From Octadecabacter arcticus 238 (GTDB taxonomy: Bacteria > Pseudomonadota > Alphaproteobacteria > Rhodobacterales > Rhodobacteraceae), in the NCBI RefSeq assembly GCF_000155735.2, contig NC_020908.1, positions 1,741,001 through 1,805,000 on the forward strand: 64,000 bases of DNA. Direction: 5' to 3'. The notes below the pieces were generated by a model that saw only the letters and a program-made list of their open reading frames with translations, made no database searches and had not been told where the DNA came from. Positions 26,725 to 36,641 of the stretch are shown one piece after another. Made by a program: the position numbers and the translations under genes. The stretch's first letter is position 1. Each line of letters opens with the position of its first letter.

Positions 26725-27282
26725 ATGAGCAGCGCGAAGATTTCATGGAAAGACGTCAAGCCCGTGCTGGCTGGGTTTTCTTCGACCCAGTTGCTTGGGC
26801 TTGTGCAGGACTTATATCGTTTAAACACAGAGAACGCGTCGTTCATGCATGCTCGCTTTTTGATAGATGATACAAAGCAGGGCCATCTTGCCCCTTACAT
26901 GACAAAAATTCAGGGTGCTATCAGCCCAAAGCAACCTTGGAAGCAGGATGTAAAACTGACCGAAGGCCGAAAAGCCATTAGTCAGTTCAAGAAAGCCAAT
27001 GGCAACATCCACGACACGTTGACCCTCATGATCTACTACGTCAAATGCGGTAATGATTTCACACTTGAGTTCGGAGACATTGATGAGGGCTTCTATGATA
27101 GCTTGTGTTCAATGTTCTCGAGTGTTGTCCAAACTCTTCTGAAACAGCAAGATCAGGAGCTTTTTGCTGAATTTTTGCCCTCGCTTGAGGCAGAGTTTCA
27201 ACGCGTTGATAGTCAAGTTGGTTGGGGATATCCCGATGAATTGTCAGATTACCTTTCCGACCTAAAGGATGCGTTTGAATAG
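26725..27282 (+). CDS. DUF6155 family protein
   Basis: The 185-residue protein from ATG 26725 (MSSAKISWKDVKPVLAGFSS) fits the DUF6155 family. It has an N-terminal helical stretch QLLGLVQDLYRLN, then GRKAISQFKKANGNIHDTLTLM, a YVKCGNDFTLEFGDIDEGFYDSL segment and a C-terminal VGWGYPDELSDYLSDL. The upstream in-frame ATG at 26656 gives an unlikely N-terminus. Function of the family is unknown. It is soluble and monocistronic. Its isolation among repeats suggests that it came in with accessory DNA. Confidence 0.7.
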   Translation: MSSAKISWKDVKPVLAGFSSTQLLGLVQDLYRLNTENASFMHARFLIDDTKQGHLAPYMTKIQGAISPKQPWKQDVKLTEGRKAISQFKKANGNIHDTLTLMIYYVKCGNDFTLEFGDIDEGFYDSLCSMFSSVVQTLLKQQDQELFAEFLPSLEAEFQRVDSQVGWGYPDELSDYLSDLKDAFE

Positions 27283-27434
27283 CGTTTCAAGGTGGTGCGA
27301 AATATGAAGCCGGCATTGGGAGAAAGCTGCATCGCCATGGACGGCCTGAAGCCGACCTTGTCGTTAGTGAATAATATAAATGAGATGCGAAACGTCAGGG
27401 CTAACTCTCATTTACAGCTTTTGAGTGCTCGCAG

Positions 27435-28637
27435 CTAGCCAAGCGACGCTACAGCTTGCGCCAATACTTCAACGCCAGCCACTAAATCCACTTCATCGGT
27501 ATCTTCTTCAAACGCATGGCTGATCCCACCGATCGACGGCACAAAGAGCATCGCAACTGGCATTAGCCGCGCCACATTGGTTGCATCATGCAAAGCGCCC
27601 GAGGGCATCAACCGCCAACTTCCTGGCGCGGCCACCTTCGCTCCATGCTCCAATGCCGCTTTTAATCTCATGTCCATAGCGACCGGCTCTAGCGCCCACA
27701 TCGGGCCAAAGTGTACGCTCATGTTTCGGGTATCAGCAACTTCTTGCGCGGTATCACGGACAATTTTTTCCATCCGGATCAAACGATCCGTATCACCATC
27801 GCGCCACTGCATCGTGAACATGCCTTTGCCAGGCACAATTGAGGATGCATTAGGGTGCAATGTCACATGCCCAATGGTCCAAACCGTCATTGGAGTTACC
27901 ACATTGCGCAACCTGTCATTGAGCAAAGTATTAAATTCAGCGATTGCTTGGAAAGCATCACGTCGCAAGTGCATTTGAGTCGTACCTGCATGATTTTGCT
28001 GACCTTCAAAGGTAATTGGGATCTCGCGGGTTCCAACAATCTTGGTAACAACACCGATCTTCTCACCAGCGGCATCCAGCGTAAGACCTTGCTCGATATG
28101 CAACTCAACAAAACCGCTGAACTGCGCTGGATCAACCCATCCTGTAACGCGCCCTGCGATCCCCTGACGCGCATCTTTGAGCGAAATACCATCATAATCC
28201 AGCTCAGTATCTGCATTCACAAGCAACGTCTTGCCACTCCAAACTGATGATCCCGTCAGTCCACCAAAGCGCCCCTCTTCATCCTGAAATGACACAACGG
28301 AAATCGCCGGCCCGCCTTCTTCGCGAGCCGCGCGCGCGACTTCCAGCGCAGCAATAACACCCAGTGCACCATCCAACCAACCACCCTCGGGTTGGCTGTC
28401 CGAATGAGACCCCATCAACAAAGATCGTCCCTCAGCCAAACCAAAGACATTGCCCATCGGATCAATCTGAACGCGTAAACCTGCAGCCTCAAACCGCTCT
28501 GCCAGCCAAAACCGGGCCATGATATCGGCATCAGAAAATGCGGGTCGCACTACGCCTTTGCCCACCCCAGACGCACCAAAGCCCCTCAGTGCATGCAAAT
28601 CAGATAAAAAACGCGCACGATCAATTATCATTGCCAA
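27435..28637 (-). CDS. Zn-dependent amidohydrolase, hydantoinase/carbamoylase family (M20)
   Basis: The 400-residue enzyme has the M20 metallopeptidase signatures of the N-carbamoyl-L-amino acid hydrolase, allantoate amidohydrolase and beta-ureidopropionase group: [21 protein letters not shown] (metal-binding His and Asp), [18 protein letters not shown] (Glu pair), [16 protein letters not shown] (metal His), [17 protein letters not shown], and the C-terminal [13 protein letters not shown] and [10 protein letters not shown]. It hydrolyses a carbamoyl or ureido C-N bond of a nitrogen compound in the cytoplasm. No neighbouring gene fixes the substrate. Length is normal and the frame intact. It may supply nitrogen together with amino acid uptake genes elsewhere, but that is inference. 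Confidence 0.88.
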   Translation of the reverse strand: MAMIIDRARFLSDLHALRGFGASGVGKGVVRPAFSDADIMARFWLAERFEAAGLRVQIDPMGNVFGLAEGRSLLMGSHSDSQPEGGWLDGALGVIAALEVARAAREEGGPAISVVSFQDEEGRFGGLTGSSVWSGKTLLVNADTELDYDGISLKDARQGIAGRVTGWVDPAQFSGFVELHIEQGLTLDAAGEKIGVVTKIVGTREIPITFEGQQNHAGTTQMHLRRDAFQAIAEFNTLLNDRLRNVVTPMTVWTIGHVTLHPNASSIVPGKGMFTMQWRDGDTDRLIRMEKIVRDTAQEVADTRNMSVHFGPMWALEPVAMDMRLKAALEHGAKVAAPGSWRLMPSGALHDATNVARLMPVAMLFVPSIGGISHAFEEDTDEVDLVAGVEVLAQAVASLG

Positions 28638-28905
28638 AACCCATTTTATCTTTCAATTAATATTTCCCACGTAGAGTAATTCCCGATTTATGTAATCGGT
28701 TCTTACTCCAAAATAAAGTTCTTAGCATCCACCCGGAGGCACACTGAAGTGGTCCGTACATGCCCCCGCCCCATGATCAGGCAAATTAAGGCTATCGCGT
28801 TCGTTTAAGTGAACATGCAGCAGGCGGAACGTCTGCATGACAGCCCGTCACATTGTGATGAAAAACTCTGTGCGCATCGCCACCCTTGCTGGATGTTGCC
28901 GCGAA

Positions 28906-29015
28906 GGTCTGCAATCAGCCCTTTGTGGCAGAATTAATCGCGAAGCTTGAAGTGTTTGGGTCCTTTCCGGGCCTTTCCCTCACAGGGGAAATGCGCACCC
29001 CGCTTTTTTCGACAC
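28906..29015 (+). repeat. Dispersed repeat R1, copy 2 (short)
   Basis: Matches 42721-42830 over the GAAGTGTTTGGGTCCTTTCC and CTCACAGGGGAAATGCGCAC blocks, then diverges. It lies in the spacer 28638-29607, whose only other content is a TraG-like remnant. Confidence 0.7.
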
Positions 29016-29222
29016 ACACGAAATCTCACGAGTACCGTGCGGGGTTGGTGCTGTTGTTTGCAATTCGGATTGCCGCAATCGGATCAAGGATGATGCCTTC
29101 TGGTTACTAGAAGATGCGCGGGATGGAGAAGATCAAGTCGCCCGCCAGCCTTGGATTCAAGTCTTACTTAGGTGCTCCTAGTTTCCTAGACTACAAGCGC
29201 CTCCTGGACTCTCTATTCCACC

Positions 29223-29447
29223 TCAGCGGCCTTCGTTCGCATTGAGATTCTGCGTTTGAAATTGTCGGACAACCGGAGCGCCATTTGCGCCTGCTAATCG
29301 GCTGACAGCCTCATAGTTGGATAATTCCGTCAACTCACACTAGGCTGCATTGATCCCCATCCACTGACCCATGAGAGCCGCATCCACGGGTCCCAAACGA
29401 AACGCAATAACGGTCCCGGTGTTGGTGAGGATGGGGGAACATCAAAT
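29223..29447 (-). pseudogene. C-terminal remnant of a TraG/VirD4-type conjugative ATPase
   Basis: On the minus strand a decayed frame reads LTNTGTVIAFRLGPVDAALM, GQWMGINAA, a TAG, then CELTELSNYEAVSRLAGANG and APVVRQFQTQNL, ending at TGA 29225-29223. The NTGTVIAFR motif followed by an LSNYEA motif is typical of the last part of type IV secretion coupling-protein/HerA-like ATPases. Upstream of about 29447 the similarity is lost. It indicates that conjugative or plasmid DNA was once present here. The identification is from remembered motifs. Confidence 0.42.
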
Positions 29448-29607
29448 AGGAACGTACACCGCTAGGCATAGACACTTATAAGTCGACCTCCGGTGGATCA
29501 GTTATTGACTGAGCCCCACATTCATTAGATCTGACGTGCAAAAGATCGCGACGGACAAGATGCATCGCAGTGCGGGGTAAGAACGTTTCACAAGCGTAGG
29601 ACAGCGA

Positions 29608-30228
29608 ATGATGGACGTGTTGAACAGATTTGGTCATCTCAAGACGCCGCCTGCAGGGCCTTTTCGTTTTATCGCATTGGACGTCGAAACAGCGGGCAAA
29701 ACGATCGGCGGTATATGCCAGATCGGGCTTTGCTTTGTCAGCAACACGGGGGCTGTGCAGACCTATTCAGTATTGATCGATCCCGAGGAACCATTTGAGC
29801 AGTTCAATACCGAACTGCATGGGATTTCAGCCGATACTGTTGCGGGCGCTGGAATATTTCCAATGGTCTATGCGGCTTTGTTTGACCTTCTGAACACGCA
29901 CAACCTCATTCAGCACAGCACATTTGATGAAAAGGCCCTAACATCCGATTGCGCGCGGTATGGCTTGCCAATGATAACGTCACATTGGACCAACAGCGTC
30001 ACAGTTGCCCGTCAGGCATGGCCCGCGTTGAAAGGAGCCGGCGGGCATGGTCTCGCAAACCTCAAAAAGCACCTTGGACTTGAGTTTCATCACCATGACG
30101 CTGGGGAAGATGCGCGTGCCTCAGCCACAGTCATATTGAGGGCAGAAGACGTTCTAGGTATGCCGTTGTCCCATCTCACCATCAATCGCCAGCTGGCGTT
30201 TCAGTTTAAAAACTGCTCAGGGGACTAG
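29608..30228 (+). CDS. DnaQ-like 3'-5' exonuclease (DEDDh family)
   Basis: The 206-residue protein has the exonuclease core: ExoI motif FIALDVETAG with Asp25 and Glu27, ExoII region HNLIQHSTFDEKAL with an Asp, and ExoIII HHHDAGEDARASA with the His and Asp of DEDDh enzymes. It resembles the epsilon subunit of DNA polymerase III or exonuclease X-type stand-alone nucleases rather than a polymerase fusion. Such proteins degrade single-stranded DNA or RNA ends in repair or proofreading. It stands between a conjugation remnant and an integrated-element scar, so it may be accessory cargo. Confidence 0.85.
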   Translation: MMDVLNRFGHLKTPPAGPFRFIALDVETAGKTIGGICQIGLCFVSNTGAVQTYSVLIDPEEPFEQFNTELHGISADTVAGAGIFPMVYAALFDLLNTHNLIQHSTFDEKALTSDCARYGLPMITSHWTNSVTVARQAWPALKGAGGHGLANLKKHLGLEFHHHDAGEDARASATVILRAEDVLGMPLSHLTINRQLAFQFKNCSGD

Positions 30229-30388
30229 CCGCGATTGGCCAGATTGGCGAAACTGCACCGAAGCATTTAAATAGATCGTTAAGGTGCGGCCTGGGCAGTT
30301 TATTGCAGTCGTTTGTGCTTGTTAGCGAAACGTTGCCCATCGATGTCTTGACGCCCGCAAGTCCATGAAATATGAGTACTTTTGTTAA

Positions 30389-30460
30389 GTGGGTGTCTTG
30401 TAATGGTTAAGACCCCAGTTTTCCAAACTGGAGTTCTGAGTTTCCCTGACATTCTTTTTC
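30389..30460 (+). tRNA. Pseudo-tRNA-Gly(UCC), 3' half degenerate
   Basis: The 5' part is a convincing tRNA-Gly: acceptor strand GTGGGTG, D arm TCTT-GTAATGGTT-AAGA, and anticodon arm CCAGT-TTTCCAA-ACTGG (30415-30431) with anticodon TCC. From the variable loop on, the T-arm and the 3' acceptor strand do not pair and no CCA follows. It lies 100 bp upstream of a tyrosine integrase pseudogene, the usual arrangement at a tRNA attachment site. Most likely a damaged or partial tRNA copy left by an integration or deletion event. Confidence 0.6.
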
Positions 30461-30557
30461 ATTCCTAGTCATTCAATTCATTGACTTATATCGTTCCTGC
30501 TGATGGACTGAGTATCACCGACATTCAGTTTATTTCCGACAAAAAGCAGACAAAAAA

Positions 30558-31634
30558 ATGCCAAAGCTTTCCGAGACTTTTGCGAGCAGACTTCCCAATG
30601 CGCGGGCCGGTACGGACAAGTACTGGGATGCTGAAATCAAAGGGCTGGTGCTCTTTGTGGGGAAGCGCTCGAAGACCTGGTAGTTTCAGAAGGACGTTGG
30701 CGGCCAGACCAAGCGTATTCTGATTGGCCGGTTTCCCATCATCTCAGCGCAAGCTGCACGTCAGACGGCGCTTGGTTTTGCCTTGGAGATGGGCAGAGGG
30801 GCAGGGAAGGCGGCTCAGATTGGCGCGCCCACCTTGGAAGCCGCAATGGAAGTGTATCTGGCACGTCCAAAGCTGCGTTCTGAGACCAACAAGGTCGGGA
30901 TGCGGGCCCAGCTTACGCTTCATCTGAAAGACTGGATGCGCCTGCCCCTGGACGAGATCAGCAAGGCGATGACAGTACGCCGTCATCACGACATGGCTGG
31001 ATCGCCGTCAGCCGCCAATCATGTGCTTCGCAGCTTTCGCGCCATCTATAACCATGCTCGCCGGACTGGTGATCTGCCGGAATGCCCAACGATGGCAATC
31101 GAGTGGTTTGAAGATAAGCCGGACGGGCGGATTATTGAGAACCTGAAGCACTGGTGGAAGACGATTGATGATCTGCCCAATCCAATCCATCGGGTATTCT
31201 ACGAGCTGCTATTGTTTACCGGCCTTCGCAAAACTGAAGTGTTCACCTTGAAGTGGGATCAAATACTGGAAGATCGGATTCATCTGCCAATGACCAAGAA
31301 TGGCCGAAGCTTCGACCTTCCAATCTCGCAATTGCACCATGAGATATTGGCACCGCTTCGCCCTCTGAGCAGCGACTGGGTGTTTCCATCACCAAAATCA
31401 GAGACAGGTCACATCACGAGGCCGGTAAGGCTCAAGTATAATCCGCATATGCATTGCCGAACATTCGCGACGGTTGCGATGGAAGCAGGCGTGCTGGAGG
31501 AAATCGTAGGGCGGCTCCTGAATCACACTCCGCTGTCGATCACTGGGCAGAGATATGTGCGGCCGTCGTTGGATGCGTTGCGGCCGTCGATGGAGATTGC
31601 ATGTGATGAATTATTGAAGCGGATCGATAGCTGA
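30558..31634 (+). pseudogene. Tyrosine integrase, interrupted by an in-frame TAG
   Basis: One reading frame runs from ATG 30558 (MPKLSETFASRLPNARAGTD) to TGA 31632, broken only by TAG at 30681-30683 in the context KTW-stop-FQKDVGG; family members have an aromatic residue there. Features are the N-terminal arm-binding domain with ILIGRFPIISAQAAR, a core-binding domain, and a catalytic domain with the first Arg in TGLRKTEVFTLKW, a His box PHMHCRTFATVA, NHTPLSITGQRY and the C-terminal Tyr. The Arg of the HxxR motif appears to be replaced by Cys. About 358 codons, phage/island type. Position next to a pseudo-tRNA-Gly supports a former integrated island. Confidence 0.85.
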
Positions 31635-31639
31635 GCTGA

Positions 31640-32050
31640 TCAGAGTGGATTTCTGGTTTGTTGCGCGTGACGGATAGCGGATACCTCAAACGGAAGAGGC
31701 CAAGGTTCGCTTTGCGGACTGAGATGCCGCTGAGGCTATGATGTCAAAATGGCGCTTCCGGCCCTAACCGGCAGTTCGCAAAGGGTCGCCACGCCACGCC
31801 GCAGCGTCCCTGAAGAGGACATTGACGAGTGAACGCAGCAATTTATTGGCCGATGTCCACTCATCGGACTAGGGGGCAGCCATCCCATCATATTGGTTGC
31901 AACAGTGCTAGGAGGTGTGTTCAGTGTGGGCGATTGCTGCTTCGATGCTTCTCGTGTTCGATAGAGTGCCGTAGGTTCGAGGTGTCTTTCAGTCCATTTG
32001 GCCAGGTCTTCGATCCGAACCGTTCTTTGCATCCTGAATCCGAAACCTGG
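31640..32050. other. Spacer without a recognisable gene
   Basis: A minus-strand open frame (31736-32158) overlaps the start of the next gene and resembles nothing I know; its composition looks like a shadow frame. No RNA gene or clear terminator is seen. Confidence 0.5.
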
Positions 32051-32060
32051 AGATATCAAC

Positions 32061-33173
32061 ATGAGCACCACCGGCAAGCAGCTATTCACCACGCTAAAAA
32101 GCGATGGCACGCTCACCGTCGCGATCGAGGATGTGACCTTTCCTGACCCTACCGGCAATCAGGTACTCGTGAAAATGGAGGCGGCACCGATCAATCCGTC
32201 GGATCTCGCCATTCTCGCCGGTGCGGCCGATCTCGAAAGCGCCGAATATTCGCCTGGAAAATATGTCGCCAAGATGCCCGAGCCGTTCAACGCTGGGTCC
32301 AAGGCGCGGCACGGGCTAAAGCTTCCTGCCGGTAATGAAGGCGCGGGCACCGTCGTCGCTACGGGTGACGACGACAAGGCCAAATCGCTGATGGGACAGC
32401 GCGTCGCGTGTGTGCCGGGCAATGCCTACAGCCAGTATTGTATCGCCGAGGCTGCCATGTGCCTGCCGCTGGGCGATTATTCGGCCGAGGATGGCGCGAG
32501 CGGCTTCGTCAATCCCATGACCGCGCTTGGGTTCGTTGAAAATGCAAAAATGGACGGGCAGAACGCGATCCTGCATACGGTTGGGGCATCCAACCTGGGC
32601 CAGATGCTGACCCGCATCTGCAACGAAGACGGTATCGGGCTGGTCAACCTTGTACGCAAAAAAGATCAGGCCGAATTGCTCAAAAAACTTGGCTCAACCC
32701 ATGTCGTCAATTCGTCGGATGATGACTTCATGAACCAGCTACGGTCCGCAATCGACGACACTGACGCCTTCTACGGATTCGATCCGATTGGTGGGGGGAA
32801 ATCGGTCGACAGTGTATTCAAGGCTATGGAACAGGTCGCGGTCGACAAGATGACCGAGTATTCGCGCTATGGTTCCAACCAGCAAAAGCGCATGTTCATC
32901 TATGGGCGTCTGGACACTGGCCCGACGATCTTGTCGCCCAGTTACGGCTTTGGCTGGACCCTGTCAGGCTGGCTCCTGTTCCCCTTCATTCAATCGGTAG
33001 GAGCGGAAACTGTGGGACGTATGCGCAAGCGTGTTCTCGAGAACCTGACGACGACCTTTGCCAGCCACTACAAGAAACGGGTCGATCTCGAAGAGATGCT
33101 GACCAAAGAAGCCGTGACCGATTATCGCGCGATGAAGACGGGTGAGAAATACCTCGTCATGCCTTGGAAATGA
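32061..33173 (+). CDS. Zinc-binding-type (MDR) alcohol dehydrogenase/quinone oxidoreductase
   Basis: The 370-residue protein starts at ATG 32061 behind a good GGAGAT site. It is a medium-chain dehydrogenase/reductase: N-terminal GroES-like domain (NQVLVKMEAAPINPSDLAIL, LPAGNEGAGTVVATG) and a Rossmann domain with AILHTVGASNLGQMLTRIC. The Cys ligands of the structural zinc are not evident, so it is closer to the zinc-free quinone oxidoreductase branch. It reduces or oxidises small carbonyl compounds or quinones with NAD(P)H. No operon partner. The gene uses many GC-rich codons (GCG, GAC, CTG) compared with its flanks, which may indicate separate acquisition. Confidence 0.82.
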   Translation: MSTTGKQLFTTLKSDGTLTVAIEDVTFPDPTGNQVLVKMEAAPINPSDLAILAGAADLESAEYSPGKYVAKMPEPFNAGSKARHGLKLPAGNEGAGTVVATGDDDKAKSLMGQRVACVPGNAYSQYCIAEAAMCLPLGDYSAEDGASGFVNPMTALGFVENAKMDGQNAILHTVGASNLGQMLTRICNEDGIGLVNLVRKKDQAELLKKLGSTHVVNSSDDDFMNQLRSAIDDTDAFYGFDPIGGGKSVDSVFKAMEQVAVDKMTEYSRYGSNQQKRMFIYGRLDTGPTILSPSYGFGWTLSGWLLFPFIQSVGAETVGRMRKRVLENLTTTFASHYKKRVDLEEMLTKEAVTDYRAMKTGEKYLVMPWK

Positions 33174-33421
33174 GTGGCCCGCGCCAGGTCATGCGGACCT
33201 CAATGGGCGGTTCCCTGCGCTATAAGCGCCAGCTCTTCGCGATAGTTGACGCATAGCCCGACGCAATAGCAATATGGGTGACTTCAAAAGTCATCCGATC
33301 TCCCCGTCAAAGTTCAAATCGTTTTTCCCGAAGCGTGTAATTATGACCGGAAAAGTTTCTGTTCAAAGCTAATTCGTAAGGGCTGCTTCCGGCCCAAAGC
33401 CGACCTCCAACCATTTTCGGC

Positions 33422-33475
33422 GATGCTGCGGTGCGGCCCGTCAGAGCGGACTTTCGCTGCACGTGCGAAATTCGA
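33422..33475 (+). repeat. Dispersed intergenic repeat R3, copy 2
   Basis: GATGCTGCGGTGCGGCCCGT and the CGGACTTTCG motif match the copy at 872-925. The 33174-33563 spacer contains no gene. Confidence 0.5.
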
Positions 33476-33563
33476 TGATGGGCGAACTCACAGTGTGCGG
33501 ACTGAGCTGCCGTTCGCTGTCACCTCACCAATGACCGCTTTAAAGTTGTATCAACAGGCTCCG

Positions 33564-34478
33564 TCACTCCCCGATATAGGCACTGTACAGTTTTGCTAGT
33601 TCTTTCGTAACCGATCCTGGCAAGTCGTTACCGACTTTGCGTCCATCAATCATGCTGACGGGTGTAAGTCCGCCTAAGGTGCCGGTGACAAAAGCTTCAT
33701 CGGCAGCGTAGGTTTCCGCAAGGGTGAAATCTTTTTCAAAAACTGGCTTTCCTGCGTCGCGCCACAACTTGATCACTTTGGATCGCGTGATCCCGTTGAA
33801 GCAGGTTGTGCCGGTCGACGTCCATAATTCTTCGCCACGGACAATAAAGAAGTTTGTCGAGTTACAGCTTGCAACAAAACCACGATCATCCAGCATCAGC
33901 GCTTCATCCGCACCCATATTGATGGCTTGCAACAACGCTTGGATGAAGTTCAGCCGAGAGTGTGAGTTTAGCCGCAGATCAAAGACATCAGGCGTCGAGC
34001 AGCGCACAGTGGACGTCAGCAATTTTAGCCCACTCGCCTTCAAGGCGGCATTGGGCTGCTTGTATTCGGCAACAATAACGATCGTCGCTTTGCCAATGAT
34101 AAACCGTGGATCCTGATTTGGCGTGGATTTCAAACCGCGCGAAATCATCATCCGGATATGGACGCCGTCCTCCATCTTGTTGTGGTGTAGCGTTTTCCAG
34201 ATTTCGCCAATCAGGGCGTCACGGTCCATTCCTATATCAAGTTGGATGGAATTTGCACCTTCATAGAGCCGTACCATGTGTTCATCGACGGCCAGAAGAT
34301 TGCCTTTCACGAGGCGTATACCTTCCCAAACGCCATCGCCCAGAACGAACCCGCTGTCAAAAACGGGGATCATCGCTTTGTCGCGGGCGAAAAATTGTCC
34401 GTTCACGTAGATTTTGGCGGTGTCATTGCGGGCATCTGGGGCGTAGCTTTGTGAGCTGTCTTTACTGGCGTCGTTCAT
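33564..34478 (-). CDS. Class IV aminotransferase (branched-chain/D-amino-acid type)
   Basis: From ATG 34478, with AGGACC upstream, the protein has 304 residues; a longer frame would need a TTG start. Fold-type IV PLP enzyme signatures are present: KIYVNGQFFARDKAMIPVFD, GFVLGDGVWEGIRL, IRMMISRG, RLNSHSRLNFIQALLQA with a Lys-poor but Asn-rich lead to MGADEALMLDDRGFV, and SCNSTNFFIVRGEELWT. Related proteins include IlvE, D-alanine aminotransferase and aminodeoxychorismate lyase. It is the last gene of an amino-acid ABC transporter operon, 13 bp behind the ATPase, so it probably starts catabolism of the imported amino acid. Confidence 0.85.
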   Translation of the reverse strand: MNDASKDSSQSYAPDARNDTAKIYVNGQFFARDKAMIPVFDSGFVLGDGVWEGIRLVKGNLLAVDEHMVRLYEGANSIQLDIGMDRDALIGEIWKTLHHNKMEDGVHIRMMISRGLKSTPNQDPRFIIGKATIVIVAEYKQPNAALKASGLKLLTSTVRCSTPDVFDLRLNSHSRLNFIQALLQAINMGADEALMLDDRGFVASCNSTNFFIVRGEELWTSTGTTCFNGITRSKVIKLWRDAGKPVFEKDFTLAETYAADEAFVTGTLGGLTPVSMIDGRKVGNDLPGSVTKELAKLYSAYIGE

Positions 34479-34491
34479 GTGTTGGTCCTGT

Positions 34492-35268
34492 TCAGAATTC
34501 AAATTGTTTGTGACGTGCCAGAAAGGCTTGCGTGCGGGGGTTTTGCGGGTTCTTGAGGACTTGTTCGGGCGGTCCTTCTTCCTGAATAACCCCGTCGGCC
34601 ATGAAGATCACACGGTTGGCCACGTGATATGCAAACCCGACCTCATGGGTGACTAGCAACATAGTGCGACCTTCATCAGCGATCCCACGGATCACATTCA
34701 AAACTTCGCCCACCAATTCGGGATCAAGCGCGGATGTCGGTTCATCAAACAACATCAAATCGGGAGCAAGTGCCAATGCACGCGCAATGGCGACCCGTTG
34801 TTTTTGACCACCAGACAAGCGTGACGGGTATTCATTGGCTTTTTCCGCCAACCCAACACGGGCGAGTTCTTCGTGGGCACGGGTTTGTGCACTTGCTTTG
34901 TCCATGCCCTGCACAATACGCAGGCCCTCAATGACATTGCCCAGGACCGTCATGTGGGGGAACAGGTTGAATTGCTGAAACACCATCCCGACCTTTTGGC
35001 GCACCTTCGTTAGTTCAGCTTCGGGGTAGTGGCGTGGTTTGCCCGCGCGGACCGTTCCAATGGTTTTACCGGCGTGCGTAATCTCACCATCTGATGGGGT
35101 TTCCATAAAGTTTAGGCAACGAAGGAACGTGCTTTTGCCTGATCCGGATGCGCCAAGGATTGCGATACAATCGCCTTGCTTCACATCGAGATCGATGCCG
35201 CGCAGAACGTGGTTGTCGCCAAACGACTTGTGTAGATCGCGAATGGTCAGAATGGGGTTTTCGGACAT
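34492..35268 (-). CDS. Polar amino acid ABC transporter, ATP-binding protein
   Basis: The 258-residue ATPase from ATG 35268 has Walker [10 protein letters not shown], the Q-loop in [12 protein letters not shown], signature [16 protein letters not shown], Walker [15 protein letters not shown] and the switch His in LVTHEVGF. It belongs to the GlnQ/HisP group. It follows the permeases on the minus strand and energises import. Confidence 0.92.
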   Translation of the reverse strand: MSENPILTIRDLHKSFGDNHVLRGIDLDVKQGDCIAILGASGSGKSTFLRCLNFMETPSDGEITHAGKTIGTVRAGKPRHYPEAELTKVRQKVGMVFQQFNLFPHMTVLGNVIEGLRIVQGMDKASAQTRAHEELARVGLAEKANEYPSRLSGGQKQRVAIARALALAPDLMLFDEPTSALDPELVGEVLNVIRGIADEGRTMLLVTHEVGFAYHVANRVIFMADGVIQEEGPPEQVLKNPQNPRTQAFLARHKQFEF

Positions 35269-35272
35269 CAAT

Positions 35273-35938
35273 TCAGTCTCCCTTGGCCATGCGTCGTTCA
35301 AGCACATAGGTCGCGCGCACGATTGGATAGAGGATTACAAAAAAAGCAATTGCAACAACGGTGTAGGCTTCGATCGGGTTATAATTGACCGATGCAATCA
35401 GCCGCGCCTGATGCAGCACATCAGCGTAAGCAATTGCCGAAGCAAGCGTTGTCATTTTAAAAATTTCGATGCCGCGATTTGTAAGCGCTGGAAGCATCCT
35501 GCGCACAGCTTGGGGCAGAATGATCCGTGCCATTATTTCGCGGTGGCGCATGCCAATCGCGCGCCCTGCTTCCCATTGGCCGGGATCAATGGATTGAATA
35601 CCACCGCGAAAAATTTCTGCCGAAAACGCCGCAGAGTTCAGGGTGATGCCAAGCGCCGCCGCCATCAGCGCCGAAATCTCGAATGGTGCGAGGATCGGAA
35701 AGGCGAAGTAGAACCAAAATATCTGGACAAGGACCGGTGTGTTTCGGAAAAATTCGATAAAACAAGCCGCGGGCCAGCGTAGCCAGCGCCGCACCGAGTA
35801 GCGCGCCAAACCCATCATCAGCCCAAGGGACAAACCCGTCACAAAGCATATGGCGAAAATGCGCACTGTATTGATCAGCCCTGTCCACAGCGCCGCGCGA
35901 TATTCCCAAACAGACCCAAAATCCCAGACATAATCCAT
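35273..35938 (-). CDS. Amino acid ABC transporter permease (second)
   Basis: A 221-residue HisM/GlnP-type permease with about five membrane helices. The EAA loop appears as [20 protein letters not shown], the contact site for the ATPase. [17 protein letters not shown] in the second helix region is typical of the family. It is separated by one base from the upstream permease gene and by four from the ATPase start. Confidence 0.9.
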   Translation of the reverse strand: MDYVWDFGSVWEYRAALWTGLINTVRIFAICFVTGLSLGLMMGLARYSVRRWLRWPAACFIEFFRNTPVLVQIFWFYFAFPILAPFEISALMAAALGITLNSAAFSAEIFRGGIQSIDPGQWEAGRAIGMRHREIMARIILPQAVRRMLPALTNRGIEIFKMTTLASAIAYADVLHQARLIASVNYNPIEAYTVVAIAFFVILYPIVRATYVLERRMAKGD

Positions 35939-35939
35939 A

Positions 35940-36617
35940 TCAGCGCACCGTACTGTCGCCGCTTACGGCAAGACGGCGTTCGACCGCTTGCACGCAAAGG
36001 CTAAGTCCAAAGATAACGAAAAAATAAATCAACGCCGTGACGGTAAACACCTCAATCGGTCGAAAGGTTTTCTGGGCCAATTCATTGGCTTGATAAAGCA
36101 AATCCGCATAAGAAACGGTCGCGACCAATGTGGTGGTTTTCATCAGCTCGATTGCGCGTTCCGTAAAGGCCGGGATCATCCGTTTGACTGCCTGCGGCAG
36201 AATAATCCGACGCATGGCCTGTGGCCGCTGCATACCGATCGCGCGGGCCGCTTCCCATTGGCCTTTCTCGATTGAGACAATACCAGCGCGAAACACTTCC
36301 GCAAAGAATGCCGAGGACTGGATGGAAAATGTGATGGCCGCCGCGAGATAGGGCGTCATCTGGATATCCATTAGGATCGGCAGGGCGAAAAAGAACCAGA
36401 ATAGCTGTACAAGTGGGGGCGTTGTTCGAAAGAACTCGATCACAAATCCCGCAGGCCACGCAAGCCAACGCCGTGGCGATAGCCGTGACAGTGCGAGGAT
36501 CAAGCCCAGCGGCAGCCCGAAGGCCAGCGCTGTGCCCGTGATCGCCAACGTCCCGAGAAGACCCTGCCACAGCAGGTCCGAATTCTCGATGACGGAGGTG
36601 AAGTCCCATTCATACAT
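35940..36617 (-). CDS. Amino acid ABC transporter permease (first)
   Basis: A 225-residue HisQ/GltJ-type permease, paralogous to the next gene. Motifs are FFRTTPPLVQLFWFFFALP and the EAA loop ARAIGMQRPQAMRRIILPQA. The two permeases form the heterodimeric membrane channel. Confidence 0.9.
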   Translation of the reverse strand: MYEWDFTSVIENSDLLWQGLLGTLAITGTALAFGLPLGLILALSRLSPRRWLAWPAGFVIEFFRTTPPLVQLFWFFFALPILMDIQMTPYLAAAITFSIQSSAFFAEVFRAGIVSIEKGQWEAARAIGMQRPQAMRRIILPQAVKRMIPAFTERAIELMKTTTLVATVSYADLLYQANELAQKTFRPIEVFTVTALIYFFVIFGLSLCVQAVERRLAVSGDSTVR

Positions 36618-36641
36618 AATCTGTTCGCCCTGCCGGTTCGG

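Noticed and set aside
30481..30723. Separate small gene upstream of the integrase
   Set aside because: It is in another frame; the real integrase frame begins at 30558 and is merely interrupted by TAG at 30681-30683.
31736..32158. Minus-strand open frame of 140 codons before the MDR dehydrogenase
   Set aside because: It overlaps the coding start of the dehydrogenase, lacks a ribosome site and has an Arg/Ser-rich composition typical of a shadow frame. It may hold a fragment, but nothing can be supported.
32061..33173. Zinc-dependent alcohol dehydrogenase with full zinc sites
   Set aside because: The Cys cluster of the structural zinc and the usual catalytic zinc ligands are not visible, so only the broader MDR/quinone oxidoreductase call is kept.
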